Notes under the pieces: model-generated
Database searches by the model: none
What the model was told of the DNA's origin: nothing
The model's input: the letters and a program-made list of their open reading frames with translations, nothing else
Shown here: positions 13,376 through 21,986 of the stretch, in pieces
How positions within the stretch are numbered: the stretch's first letter is position 1
How the letters are laid out: each line of letters starts with the position of its first letter
NCBI GenBank assembly: GCA_964456185.1
Contig: CAYVZZ010000023.1
Coordinates: 1 to 24,134 of the forward strand
Source of the DNA: CAYVZZ01 sp964456185
GTDB lineage: Bacteria; Pseudomonadota; Gammaproteobacteria; Pseudomonadales; Alcanivoracaceae
Length of the DNA stretch: 24,134 nucleotides
Direction: 5' to 3'
Made by a program: the position numbers and the translations under genes

Positions 13376-14413
13376 ATGGCGACACTGACGCTGGCGGACA
13401 TTGCCGATAAGCTGGGGGCAGAGTTAATCGGTGAAGGGGATCTGCCGGTTGATCGCATCGGTACTATTCAGTCCGCTGACGGTCGTTCGTTGACCTTCTT
13501 GGCCAACCCGCATTACCGCAGCTACTTGGCGAATACCCAAGCGGCTGCGGTATTATGCCGTGCCGACATGGCCGAGTTATGTCCGGTTCCTGCCTTGGTT
13601 GTTAAAGATCCTTATTTGGCCTATGCACAGATTAGTCACCTGTTCGACCAGCGCCCCGTGCCTCAAGCGGGAGTGCATCCGACTGCCGTAGTGGCGGATG
13701 ATGTTCAGGTGCCAGCCAATGCGCACATTGGTGCTCAAGTCGTTATCGAAAAGGGCGTCAAGTTGGCCGATGGCGTTATTATCATGGCGGGTTGCTATAT
13801 CGCCGAAGATTGTCAAATCGGTGAAAATACCCGGATTTGGCCGCATGTGGTGCTGTATCATGGAACCCAGTTAGGTGCGCGCGTTACCATTCACGCCAAC
13901 ACGGTAATCGGTGCCGACGGCTTTGGCTTTGCGCCGTCCGCCCAAGGTTGGCAAAAGGTGGCGCAGCTAGGGCGCGTGGTAGTCGATGACGATGTGGATA
14001 TCGGCGCTGGCACCACCATTGATCGTGGCGCGGTAGATGATACCCGCATAGGTCAAGGCGTGATTATCGACAATCAGGTGCAGGTCGGCCACAACGTGGA
14101 AATTGGCGATCATACGGCATTAGCCGGTAAAGTCGGTATTGCCGGTAGCGCCAAAATTGGACGTTTTTGCATGCTTGGCGGTGCCGTGGGCGTGAGTGGT
14201 CACATTGAAATCTGTGACAAGGTACAATTGTTGGGCATGACATTGGTGACGGGCAATATTACAGAGCCTGGTGCCTATGCGTCGGCTACGCCAGCCGACA
14301 AGCAAAAGAGCTGGCAACGGAATGTCGTGCGGTTTCGTCATCTGGATGACATGTATCGACGCGTACGTCGCTTGGAAAAACAGAGGGCCTCCTCCGAGGC
14401 GGGGAAGAAATAG
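13376..14413 (+). CDS. lpxD: UDP-3-O-(3-hydroxyacyl)glucosamine N-acyltransferase
   Basis: LpxD adds the second, N-linked 3-hydroxyacyl chain in lipid A synthesis, using acyl-ACP. The 345-residue protein (341 in E. coli) starts MATLTLADIADKLGAELIGE and has the uridine-binding N-terminal domain (about 1-100, with SLTFLANPHYRSYL). A left-handed beta-helix of hexapeptide repeats follows (about 110-300), then a C-terminal helix. The catalytic His is seen in QVGHNVEIGDHTALAG at residue 239, the same number as in E. coli. The ATG at 13376 was chosen over an upstream in-frame start inside skp because it matches the family start and follows a G-rich ribosome site. It is 16 bases after skp and 5 before fabZ. 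Confidence 0.97.
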   Translation: MATLTLADIADKLGAELIGEGDLPVDRIGTIQSADGRSLTFLANPHYRSYLANTQAAAVLCRADMAELCPVPALVVKDPYLAYAQISHLFDQRPVPQAGVHPTAVVADDVQVPANAHIGAQVVIEKGVKLADGVIIMAGCYIAEDCQIGENTRIWPHVVLYHGTQLGARVTIHANTVIGADGFGFAPSAQGWQKVAQLGRVVVDDDVDIGAGTTIDRGAVDDTRIGQGVIIDNQVQVGHNVEIGDHTALAGKVGIAGSAKIGRFCMLGGAVGVSGHIEICDKVQLLGMTLVTGNITEPGAYASATPADKQKSWQRNVVRFRHLDDMYRRVRRLEKQRASSEAGKK

Positions 14414-14418
14414 AGACA

Positions 14419-14880
14419 ATGATTACGATTGAAGATGTTAAGCGCTTGTTGCCGCAGCGCTATCCTTTTCTGATGGTCGATCGGGTGGTCGATGTAAAAG
14501 AAGGGGAATCCATTGTTGCCATTAAAAATGTCAGTATTAACGAGCCTTTTTTCCAGGGGCACTTCCCCAATAAAGCCGTTATGCCGGGTGTTATGCTCAT
14601 TGAAGCCATGGCACAGGCTGCCGGTATCTTGGGGTTAGTGACCCGTGGTAAAGATTCCAATGGTTTTCTTTATCTGCTGTGTGGTGCGGAACGCACACGT
14701 TTTCGGCGGCAGGTGATTCCCGGTGATCAGGTTGAGCTGATCGCCCGTTTTGTGACCACCAAGCGCAATATACTAAAGTATGACTGTGAAGCACGGGTAG
14801 ATGGCGACATTGTTGCCAGCACCCAATTAACCATTGCCGAGCAGGTGCTCGACGACCAACAGGACATGATTGAAGAATGA
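14419..14880 (+). CDS. fabZ: 3-hydroxyacyl-ACP dehydratase FabZ
   Basis: FabZ dehydrates 3-hydroxyacyl-ACP in fatty-acid elongation and thereby competes with LpxA/LpxD for the same substrate, which explains its place between them. The 153-residue hot-dog-fold protein has the conserved RYPFLMVDRV block and the active-site stretch GHFPNKAVMPGVMLIEAMAQ, with catalytic His at residue 48 and Glu at 62, followed by the core-helix continuation AAGILGL. It starts with MITIEDVKRLLPQ. The stop overlaps the lpxA start by 4 bases (ATGA). Confidence 0.97.
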   Translation: MITIEDVKRLLPQRYPFLMVDRVVDVKEGESIVAIKNVSINEPFFQGHFPNKAVMPGVMLIEAMAQAAGILGLVTRGKDSNGFLYLLCGAERTRFRRQVIPGDQVELIARFVTTKRNILKYDCEARVDGDIVASTQLTIAEQVLDDQQDMIEE

Positions 14881-15647
14881 TTCATTCAACCGCCATTATC
14901 GACAAACGTGCTGAGCTGGCGGATGACGTCGAGGTCGGGCCTTACTCTGTTATCGGTCCCGATGTCAGCATTGATAGCGGCACCGCTATTGGGCCTCATG
15001 TCGTAGTCGGCGGCCCAACGCATTTGGGCAAAAATAATCGCATTTTTCAATTTGCCTCGGTCGGTGAAGCCTGTCAGGACAAGAAATATAACGGTGAACC
15101 AACACGCCTTGAAATGGGCGATAACAACATCATCCGCGAATGCGTGACCATTCACCGTGGCACCGTACAAGACAATGGCCTGACTAAAATTGGTAACAAC
15201 AACTTGCTGATGGCCTATGTGCATGTGGCACACGATTGCATTGTCGATGACGATTGCATCTTTGCCAATAACGCCTCCATCGCCGGACACGTCCACATGG
15301 GTAAAGGTGTCATTCTGGGCGGCATGACCGGCGTACACCAGTTTTGTCATATTGGCAAATATGCCATGACGGCGGGCTGCTCCCTGGTGCTTAAAGATGT
15401 TCCGGCTTACGTTATGGTGGGCGGTAATCCGGCTGCCGCTCACGGCATGAATTACGAAGGCATGAAGCGTCGTGGCTGGGACAAAGCCTTGCTGCGTACC
15501 ATGCGTCACGCCTACAAAACCGTTTATCGCCAAGGCAATACATTGGATGAAGCCTTGGCAATCCTCGAACCCCAAGTGAAAGAGTGTGCCGAGCTTCAGC
15601 CTTTCATTGATTCCTTGAAAGGTTCTACGCGCGGCATCGTACGCTGA
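14877..15647 (+). CDS. lpxA: Acyl-ACP--UDP-N-acetylglucosamine O-acyltransferase
   Basis: LpxA performs the first step of lipid A synthesis, moving a 3-hydroxyacyl chain to the 3-OH of UDP-GlcNAc. The 256-residue trimeric left-handed beta-helix protein (262 in E. coli) opens with MIHSTAIIDKRAEL. It has the active-site HVAHDC, with catalytic His at residue 119 (E. coli 125), then NNASIAGHV and GGMTGVHQF, and a C-terminal helical domain starting at MNYEGMKRRGW. The residue aligned with E. coli Gly173, the acyl-chain ruler, is Gly167 here, which argues for a long (about C14) rather than a C10 hydroxyacyl substrate. It overlaps fabZ by 4 bases and lpxB by 1 base. Confidence 0.97.
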   Translation: MIHSTAIIDKRAELADDVEVGPYSVIGPDVSIDSGTAIGPHVVVGGPTHLGKNNRIFQFASVGEACQDKKYNGEPTRLEMGDNNIIRECVTIHRGTVQDNGLTKIGNNNLLMAYVHVAHDCIVDDDCIFANNASIAGHVHMGKGVILGGMTGVHQFCHIGKYAMTAGCSLVLKDVPAYVMVGGNPAAAHGMNYEGMKRRGWDKALLRTMRHAYKTVYRQGNTLDEALAILEPQVKECAELQPFIDSLKGSTRGIVR

Positions 15648-16777
15648 TGCGTTGCTATCTGGTAGCAGGGGAAATCTCCGGCGACCGCTTGGGCGCCGGC
15701 CTGATGACGGCGCTGAAAAAGCATTATCCCGACATTGAATTTCGTGGTCTGGGTGGCGAGCAGATGCAAGCCGCCGGACTAACCAGCCTGTATCCGCTTT
15801 CCACTTTATCCATCATGGGATTGGTCGAAGTCTTGGCGCATTTGCCGCGCCTGTTTCGCGTGCGCCATCGTTTGTATCGGGATGCGTTGGACTGGCAAGC
15901 CGATGTGTTTATTGGCATTGATGCGCCCGACTTCAATTTGGGCCTGGAAAAGAAACTGCGCGAGAAGGACGTTAAAACCGTCCATTATGTTAGCCCGTCT
16001 GTTTGGGCTTGGCGGGAAGGGCGCGTCAAAGGCATTGCCAAAGCCTGTGACTTAATGCTGGCCTTTTTACCCTTTGAAGCTGAATTTTACCGCCGCCATC
16101 AGGTGCCGGTGGCCTTTGTTGGTCATCCCCTGGCCGATAGCTTGCCATTGCAACCCGACACTCAGGCCGCCAGAACCGCACTGCAGCTGGATGATGCCTC
16201 CAAGGTGATTGCCATGTTGCCGGGCAGTCGGCAAGGCGAAGTGAAGCGTCTGTTACCCGATTTTTTAGCCACGGCTCGACTGCTATCGGCGCGTTATCCG
16301 GCGGCGCGTTTCGTAATTCCGGCGGCAACAGAGTCATTACAGCAATTTATTCAGCAACAGGTCGACAAGCAAAGCGTCAATATCGATGTCACCTTAGGGC
16401 AAGCCAGTGACGTCATGACTGCCGCCGATGTGGTGTTGCTGGCCAGCGGCACGGCCACCCTGGAAGCCATGCTGCTGAAAAGGCCCATGGTGGTGGCGTA
16501 TCGTTTGTCATCGGTGAGCCACGCCATTATGCAGCGCTTGTTGCATGCCCCTTACGTGGCGTTGCCGAATATCCTGGCCGGCGAGCCATTAGTGCCCGAA
16601 CTGTTACAAGATGAATGCAGTCCTGCCCGTTTGGCACAGGCCGTGGCGCGCTGGCTGGATCACCCCAAAGAGAGCGAACAACTCAAGGCGCTCTTTGCCG
16701 AACAACACCAGCAATTGCGCCGTCAGGCAAACAAACAGGCGGCGGAAGCCGTTGTCGAGATGATGGAGTCGGTATGA
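15647..16777 (+). CDS. lpxB: Lipid-A-disaccharide synthase
   Basis: LpxB is the membrane-associated GT19 glycosyltransferase that joins UDP-2,3-diacylglucosamine and lipid X into the disaccharide backbone of lipid A. The 376 residues (382 in E. coli) include the N-terminal GEISGDRLGAGLMTALKK, the YPLSTLSIMGLVEVL segment, GIDAPDFNLGLE, HYVSPSVWAWREGR, FVGHPLAD, and the nucleotide-site AMLPGSRQGEVKRLLPDFL. ASGTATLEAMLLKRPMVVAY lies toward the C-terminus. The start ATG shares its first base with the last base of the lpxA stop codon, so translation is coupled. The stop overlaps rnhB by 4 bases. Confidence 0.97.
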   Translation: MRCYLVAGEISGDRLGAGLMTALKKHYPDIEFRGLGGEQMQAAGLTSLYPLSTLSIMGLVEVLAHLPRLFRVRHRLYRDALDWQADVFIGIDAPDFNLGLEKKLREKDVKTVHYVSPSVWAWREGRVKGIAKACDLMLAFLPFEAEFYRRHQVPVAFVGHPLADSLPLQPDTQAARTALQLDDASKVIAMLPGSRQGEVKRLLPDFLATARLLSARYPAARFVIPAATESLQQFIQQQVDKQSVNIDVTLGQASDVMTAADVVLLASGTATLEAMLLKRPMVVAYRLSSVSHAIMQRLLHAPYVALPNILAGEPLVPELLQDECSPARLAQAVARWLDHPKESEQLKALFAEQHQQLRRQANKQAAEAVVEMMESV

Positions 16778-17424
16778 AGGCTCCTTTTGTCGCCTATCCG
16801 TCCGCTGCGGAATGGCTGCCGGAGGCCTTTAGTTGGCAACCTGGCATGCATCTGGCAGGCGTCGACGAAGTGGGGCGTGGGCCTTTGATTGGCGCCGTTG
16901 TCACCGCTGCCGTCATTCTTGACCCGAGTCGTCCCATTGAAGGACTGGCCGATAGTAAACGGCTGACAGCCAAACGGCGCGAGGCGTTGGTGAGTGACAT
17001 CAAAGCCAACGCCTTGGCCTGGTCATTAGGCCGTGCCGACGCCGACGAAATCGACGACATCAACATTTACCAGGCGACCTTTTTGGCCATGAAGCGGGCG
17101 GTAGCCGGGCTGGATATAGCGCCCCATGCCGTCTTGGTCGATGGCAATCGCAGTCCGGATTTTGGCGTGCCTGCACAAGCCATCGTCAAAGGTGATGGCC
17201 GCATTCCGGCTATAAGCGCCGCCTCTATTTTGGCCAAGGTAGCTCGCGATGCCGAAATGGTTGCACTGGATGCCGAATACCCTGAATATGGGTTCGCACA
17301 GCATAAAGGCTATCCCACCAAACAGCATTTTGCAGCCTTGGAAAAACATGGGCCGTTAGCCAGCCACCGGCGCTCATTCAAGCCGGTGGCGCGCCTGTTA
17401 GAACCAATTACCACCAACTCGTAG
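16774..17424 (+). CDS. rnhB: Ribonuclease HII
   Basis: RNase HII removes single ribonucleotides misincorporated into DNA and RNA in RNA-DNA hybrids. The 216-residue protein has an N-terminal extension of about 25 residues before the first conserved strand. Its active site is HLAGVDEVGRGPLIGAVV (Asp31, Glu32), LVDGNR (Asp123), and the segment VKGDGRIPAISAASILAKVARD. The C-terminal part contains YGFAQHKGYPTKQHFAAL, also a family signature. The ATG at 16774 overlaps the lpxB stop (ATGA) and has GGAG upstream. The longer open frame starting inside lpxB is not supported by homology. Confidence 0.96.
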   Translation: MKAPFVAYPSAAEWLPEAFSWQPGMHLAGVDEVGRGPLIGAVVTAAVILDPSRPIEGLADSKRLTAKRREALVSDIKANALAWSLGRADADEIDDINIYQATFLAMKRAVAGLDIAPHAVLVDGNRSPDFGVPAQAIVKGDGRIPAISAASILAKVARDAEMVALDAEYPEYGFAQHKGYPTKQHFAALEKHGPLASHRRSFKPVARLLEPITTNS

Positions 17425-17436
17425 CGACATTTTTTC

Positions 17437-20400
17437 ATGGCCGAACCGCAATTTGTTCACCTGCGTCTTCATAGCGACTTTTCACTGGTCGATGGTGTGG
17501 TGCGTCATAAAGCCCTCACTGCGACCTGCCAGGAGAAGGGGATACCGGCGGTAGGGCTAACGGATGATTCCAATCTGTTTGCTCTGGTGAAGTTTTATAA
17601 CGCCGCTCGCAGCGCCGGGGTAAAGCCCATTATGGGCGCGGACTTATGGCTGGAAAGCACCTATTTGGGCGAGCCGATGCCGGTAACGGCGCTGGCTATG
17701 AACGCCACGGGCTACCATCATTTGGTCTTGCTCATTTCGCGTGCCTGGCAGCATAACCAGCAGGGCGAGCGTGCCGTGATCAAGCCGGAATGGATCGAAG
17801 AATGGCACGACGGCCTCATCTGGCTAACCGGCAGCGCCCGCAGTGAGCTGGGGCAACTGCTGCTACAAGATAAGCCGCAAGAAGCCAAGCAGCTGGCGCA
17901 ACGCTGGCAGGCGCTTTGCCCAAATCGTTTTTATTTGGAAGTGATGCGCACCAACCGTGAAGGCGATGAAACCTGTCTGCACCAATGCGTGGCCTTGGCC
18001 GAGCAATTACAGCTGCCGGTGGTTGCCACCAACGATGTGCGTTTCCTGAAAGCGGAAGACTTCGATGCCCACGAAGCCCGTGTTTGTATTCATGACAGTG
18101 ACACGCTGGAAGACCCGCGCCGCCCCAAGCGTTATAGCGATCAGCAATACCTGAAAAGCGCCGACGAAATGGCGGCTTTGTTTGATGACCTGCCGGAAGC
18201 CCTGGCCAACAGTGTGGAAATCGCCAAGCGTTGTTCTTTGACGTTGGAGCTGGGGAAGAATTATCTGCCCGACTTCCCCATCCCCGATGGCATGTCCATC
18301 GACGAGTTTATCCGCGATGAATCGCAAAAAGGACTAGACGAAAAACTCGCAGATATTATCGACCCGACTGATCCGCAGGCCGACTCACTGCGCCAGCGTT
18401 ATCAGGAGCGCTTGGAATTCGAGCTGGATATTATCTTGCAGATGGGCTTCCCCGGTTACTTCCTCATCGTATCCGACTTCATTCGCTGGGCAAAACAAAA
18501 TGGCGTGCCCGTGGGGCCGGGACGGGGTTCCGGTGCCGGCTCGGTGGTGGCCTGGTGTTTGCACATTACCGATTTGGACCCTATCGAATATGACCTGCTG
18601 TTCGAGCGCTTCCTGAACCCCGAACGGGTATCCATGCCCGACTTTGATGTCGACTTCTGTATGGATAACCGCGACCGTGTGATTCAATACGTCGCCGATG
18701 CCTACGGCCATGATGCGGTAAGCCAGATCGTCACCTTTGGCACCATGGCCGCCAAGGCGGTAGTACGCGACGTGGCGCGGGTGCAGGGCAAGCCTTATGG
18801 CTTGGCCGATAAGCTCTCGAAAATGATTCCCGGCACGCCCGGCATGACCTTGGCCAAGGCCATCGAAGAAGAGCAAACGCTGCATGATTTCCTCTATTTG
18901 CAAGACAGCGGCAACAGCGACCAGGAAGCCGCCAACGAAATCATGGATATGGCCTTCAAGCTGGAAGGCCTAGCGCGAAACACCGGTAAACACGCTGGTG
19001 GCGTGGTGATTGCACCGGGCAAACTCACCGACTTTGCGCCCCTCTATTGCGAGCCGGATGGCAGCAACTTGGTAACGCAATACGACAAAAACGACGTCGA
19101 AGCCGCCGGTCTGGTGAAGTTCGACTTTTTGGGGCTGAAAACCCTCACGGTGATCGACTGGGCATTGCAAGCCATCAACAAACGCAAGCCGGTCGATGAA
19201 CAGGTCGATATCAGCACCATTCCGTTGGACGATGAGCCCACCTTTGAGTTGCTTAAACGCGGTGATACCACCGCTGTCTTCCAGCTGGAAGGCTCGGGCA
19301 TGAAAGAGCTGATTAAAAAGCTCAAGCCGGACGTGTTCGGCGACATTATCGCGCTGGTGGCCTTGTATCGTCCGGGGCCGTTGGAATCCGGCATGGTGGA
19401 CAACTTCGTCAAGCGTAAGCATGGCGAAGAAGCTTTAGCTTGGCCTGACCCCAACTATCAGCATGAGTGCTTGCAGCCTATTTTGGAATCCACCTACGGG
19501 GTCATCCTTTACCAAGAGCAGGTGATGCAAATCGCCCAGGTGATGGCCGGTTACAGCCTCGGCGAGGCGGATATCTTGCGCCGAGCCATGGGTAAGAAAA
19601 AGCTCGAAGAAATGGCCAAGCAGCGTGACGTATTTAAAGCCGGTGCGGTAAAAAACGGCATCGATGCTGAATTGGCCATGAAGATTTTCGATCTAGTAGA
19701 AAAATTTGCCGGTTACGGTTTCAACAAATCCCACTCGGCTTGTTATGCGTTGGTGGCCTATCAAACCGCCTGGTTGAAGGTGCATTATCCAGCGGAATTC
19801 ATGGCGGCTGTTATCTCTGCCGATATGCAAAACACCGACAAGGTGGTGACCTTCATTAACGAGTGCCATGAAATGGGACTCACCGTGCGCCCGCCGGCGG
19901 TTAACGAATGCCAGCACCACTTTACGGTGAATGATGCCGGTGAAGTGGTGTTCGGCTTGGGCGCTATTAAAGGGCTGGGCGAAGGGCCGGTGGATGCCAT
20001 CGTCAGTGGTCGTGAATCCGGTCCTTTCAAAGATCTGTTCGATTTTTGTCGTCGTGTCGACCAAAAGCGTATCAATCGCCGTTCTCTGGAAGCGCTGGTG
20101 CAGGCCGGTGCGCTGGATTTACTCGGACCCAATGGCAATTTCGACGACCGTGCCACCTTGCTGGCCACCTTGCCCGATGCCATTAAAGCCGCACAGCAAG
20201 AAGCCAGCAACCAGGCTGCCGGTATGCTGGATATGTTTGGTAATGCCGAGGCCGACACGGCCAACATTGCGGTGAACTGGATAATCGCCAAGCCCTGGCG
20301 AGACGACCGCCGTCTCAATGGCGAGAAAGACACGCTTGGACTCTTTTTGACCGGCCACCCGATTGACCAATATGAACATGAGGTGCGGGCGTTTGTCGGT

Positions 20401-20937
20401 CAGCGTTTGGACAAAGTACAACCGACCGAGAAGCATCAGCACACTATTATTGCGGGGTTGGTCGTTGAGTTGCGTATCGCGCGCAGTAAAAAGAACGGCA
20501 ACAAAATGGCCTTTCTTACGCTGGACGACAAGCGCGGGCGGTTGGATGTCTCGGTGTTTGGGCGCACCTTTGCCGAATATGGGCACCTAATCGAAAAAGA
20601 CGAGCTGCTGGTCGCCGTTGGCGGTATTCGCTATGACGATTACAGCGGCGGTCACAATATGATCGCTGACGAACTGCTCACTATCACCGAAGCACGGCAG
20701 CGATTCGCTCGACAAATTACGCTTAACTGTGGACTGGATGAGCAACTGCCGGAACAGTTGCAGCGCTTGCTACAGCCCTGGCAGGGCGGCAACAGCCCCG
20801 TTATGCTCAACTTGCAAAGTGAGAAAGCTCGCTTTGCATTGCGCTTAGGCAAGGCGTGGGATGTGACGCCGGAAGAAGCATTGCTTGACCAGTTGCGCGA
20901 GCAGCTTGGTAAAGACGCCGTGCAGGTAGAATATTAA
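17437..20937 (+). CDS. dnaE: DNA polymerase III subunit alpha
   Basis: DnaE is the replicative C-family polymerase. The 1166 residues (1160 in E. coli) comprise the PHP domain (about 1-280, opening FVHLRLHSDFSLVDGVV), the palm with GPGRGSGAGSVVAW and the catalytic pair in PDFDVDFCMDNRDRV (Asp404, Asp406), the third Asp in KFDFLGLKTL (Asp563), the thumb/fingers region (YRPGPLESGMVDNF, YGVILYQEQVMQIAQ, FNKSHSACYALVAYQTAWLKVHYPAEFMA), the helix-hairpin-helix, an OB domain and a C-terminal tau-binding domain. The site aligned with the E. coli clamp-binding QADMF reads MLDMF (930-934). It starts 12 bases after rnhB with no recognisable ribosome site, so expression may be low or coupled. Confidence 0.98.
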   Translation: MAEPQFVHLRLHSDFSLVDGVVRHKALTATCQEKGIPAVGLTDDSNLFALVKFYNAARSAGVKPIMGADLWLESTYLGEPMPVTALAMNATGYHHLVLLISRAWQHNQQGERAVIKPEWIEEWHDGLIWLTGSARSELGQLLLQDKPQEAKQLAQRWQALCPNRFYLEVMRTNREGDETCLHQCVALAEQLQLPVVATNDVRFLKAEDFDAHEARVCIHDSDTLEDPRRPKRYSDQQYLKSADEMAALFDDLPEALANSVEIAKRCSLTLELGKNYLPDFPIPDGMSIDEFIRDESQKGLDEKLADIIDPTDPQADSLRQRYQERLEFELDIILQMGFPGYFLIVSDFIRWAKQNGVPVGPGRGSGAGSVVAWCLHITDLDPIEYDLLFERFLNPERVSMPDFDVDFCMDNRDRVIQYVADAYGHDAVSQIVTFGTMAAKAVVRDVARVQGKPYGLADKLSKMIPGTPGMTLAKAIEEEQTLHDFLYLQDSGNSDQEAANEIMDMAFKLEGLARNTGKHAGGVVIAPGKLTDFAPLYCEPDGSNLVTQYDKNDVEAAGLVKFDFLGLKTLTVIDWALQAINKRKPVDEQVDISTIPLDDEPTFELLKRGDTTAVFQLEGSGMKELIKKLKPDVFGDIIALVALYRPGPLESGMVDNFVKRKHGEEALAWPDPNYQHECLQPILESTYGVILYQEQVMQIAQVMAGYSLGEADILRRAMGKKKLEEMAKQRDVFKAGAVKNGIDAELAMKIFDLVEKFAGYGFNKSHSACYALVAYQTAWLKVHYPAEFMAAVISADMQNTDKVVTFINECHEMGLTVRPPAVNECQHHFTVNDAGEVVFGLGAIKGLGEGPVDAIVSGRESGPFKDLFDFCRRVDQKRINRRSLEALVQAGALDLLGPNGNFDDRATLLATLPDAIKAAQQEASNQAAGMLDMFGNAEADTANIAVNWIIAKPWRDDRRLNGEKDTLGLFLTGHPIDQYEHEVRAFVGQRLDKVQPTEKHQHTIIAGLVVELRIARSKKNGNKMAFLTLDDKRGRLDVSVFGRTFAEYGHLIEKDELLVAVGGIRYDDYSGGHNMIADELLTITEARQRFARQITLNCGLDEQLPEQLQRLLQPWQGGNSPVMLNLQSEKARFALRLGKAWDVTPEEALLDQLREQLGKDAVQVEY

Positions 20938-21007
20938 TCCCACTTGACGTATTTGCCGCCAGACCACAACATCACAGACGTATGACAGCTTGCTCAGGAC
21001 AGAATGC

Positions 21008-21982
21008 ATGAACCCCAATTATCTGGATTTTGAACAGCCCATCGCCGAGCTGGAAGGCAAAATTGACGAGTTACGCCTGGTCGGACACGGCAATGACGTC
21101 AACATTGCCGATGAAATCAGCAAGTTGGAAGAAAAAAGTCGCAACCTCACGGCGAGCATTTTCAAGAGCCTAACGCCCTGGCAGGTGTCGCAAATGGCGC
21201 GCCATCCCCAGCGTCCGCACATGCTCGATTACTGCAAATTCATTTTTGAAGACTTTGATGAGCTGCATGGTGATCGCGCCTTCGCCGATGACGCCGCCAT
21301 TGTCGGGGGGATTGCCCGTCTGGACGATAAGCCGGTGATGGTCATCGGTCAACAAAAAGGCCGCAGCATCGAAGAAAAAGTGCGCCGTAATTTTGGCTCG
21401 CCACAACCCGACGGCTACCGCAAAGCGTTGCGCCTGATGCAAATGGCCGAGCGTTTTCACTTGCCGACTCTGACCTTTATCGACACCGCAGGAGCCTTCC
21501 CCGGCATCGAGGCCGAAGAGCGCGGCCAGAGTGAAGCGATTGCGCGCAATTTACTCGTCATGTCACAACTGAAAACACCCGTCGTCGGCACCGTCATCGG
21601 CGAAGGTGGCTCCGGTGGCGCCTTGGCCATTGGCGTGTGTGACCACTTACAAATGCTGGAGTATGCCACCTATTCGGTGATTTCCCCCGAAGGTTGTGCG
21701 TCCATTCTTTGGCGTGATGCCAAAAAAGCGGCCGAAGCCGCCGAAGCCATGGGCATTACCGCGCGCCGCTTACATGAATTGGGGCTGGTCGACACAGTAA
21801 TCGATGAGCCACTGGGCGGTGCACACCGCCAAGTGCAAGAAGCCGCCGAGACCATCAAAAAAGGCATCTTGGCCGCACTGGGTGAATTAAACGGCCTATC
21901 AATCGATGCGCTGGTGCAGCGCCGCAATGAGCGCCTACTAGCTTATGGCCGGGTCGAACAAGGAACCGGCATCGACGGCTAA
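21008..21982 (+). CDS. accA: Acetyl-CoA carboxylase carboxyltransferase subunit alpha
   Basis: AccA with AccD transfers the carboxyl group from carboxybiotin to acetyl-CoA, making malonyl-CoA for fatty-acid synthesis. The 324-residue protein (319 in E. coli) opens MNPNYLDFEQPIAELEGKI and has ARHPQRPHMLDY, GDRAFADDAAIVGGIARL, RRNFGSPQPDGYRKALRLMQMAERF, EERGQSEAIARNL, IGEGGSGGALAIGV and VISPEGCASILW. The normally invariant DTPGAYPG reads DTAGAFPG (residues 159-166). The ATG at 21008 has AGGACA 7-8 bases upstream and fits the family; an in-frame TTG 18 bases earlier is less likely. The 70-base gap after dnaE holds TTGACG (20944-20949) but no matching -10. It is followed by tilS after 4 bases. 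Confidence 0.97.
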   Translation: MNPNYLDFEQPIAELEGKIDELRLVGHGNDVNIADEISKLEEKSRNLTASIFKSLTPWQVSQMARHPQRPHMLDYCKFIFEDFDELHGDRAFADDAAIVGGIARLDDKPVMVIGQQKGRSIEEKVRRNFGSPQPDGYRKALRLMQMAERFHLPTLTFIDTAGAFPGIEAEERGQSEAIARNLLVMSQLKTPVVGTVIGEGGSGGALAIGVCDHLQMLEYATYSVISPEGCASILWRDAKKAAEAAEAMGITARRLHELGLVDTVIDEPLGGAHRQVQEAAETIKKGILAALGELNGLSIDALVQRRNERLLAYGRVEQGTGIDG

Positions 21983-21986
21983 TCTC

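Noticed and set aside
13376..15647. lpxD and lpxA repeats as a tandem duplication
   Set aside because: Both contain hexapeptide repeats by nature of the beta-helix fold; their sequences and active sites are clearly those of two distinct enzymes.
20944..20949. accA promoter from TTGACG
   Set aside because: No acceptable -10 hexamer stands 16-18 bases downstream, so the -35-like match alone is not enough.
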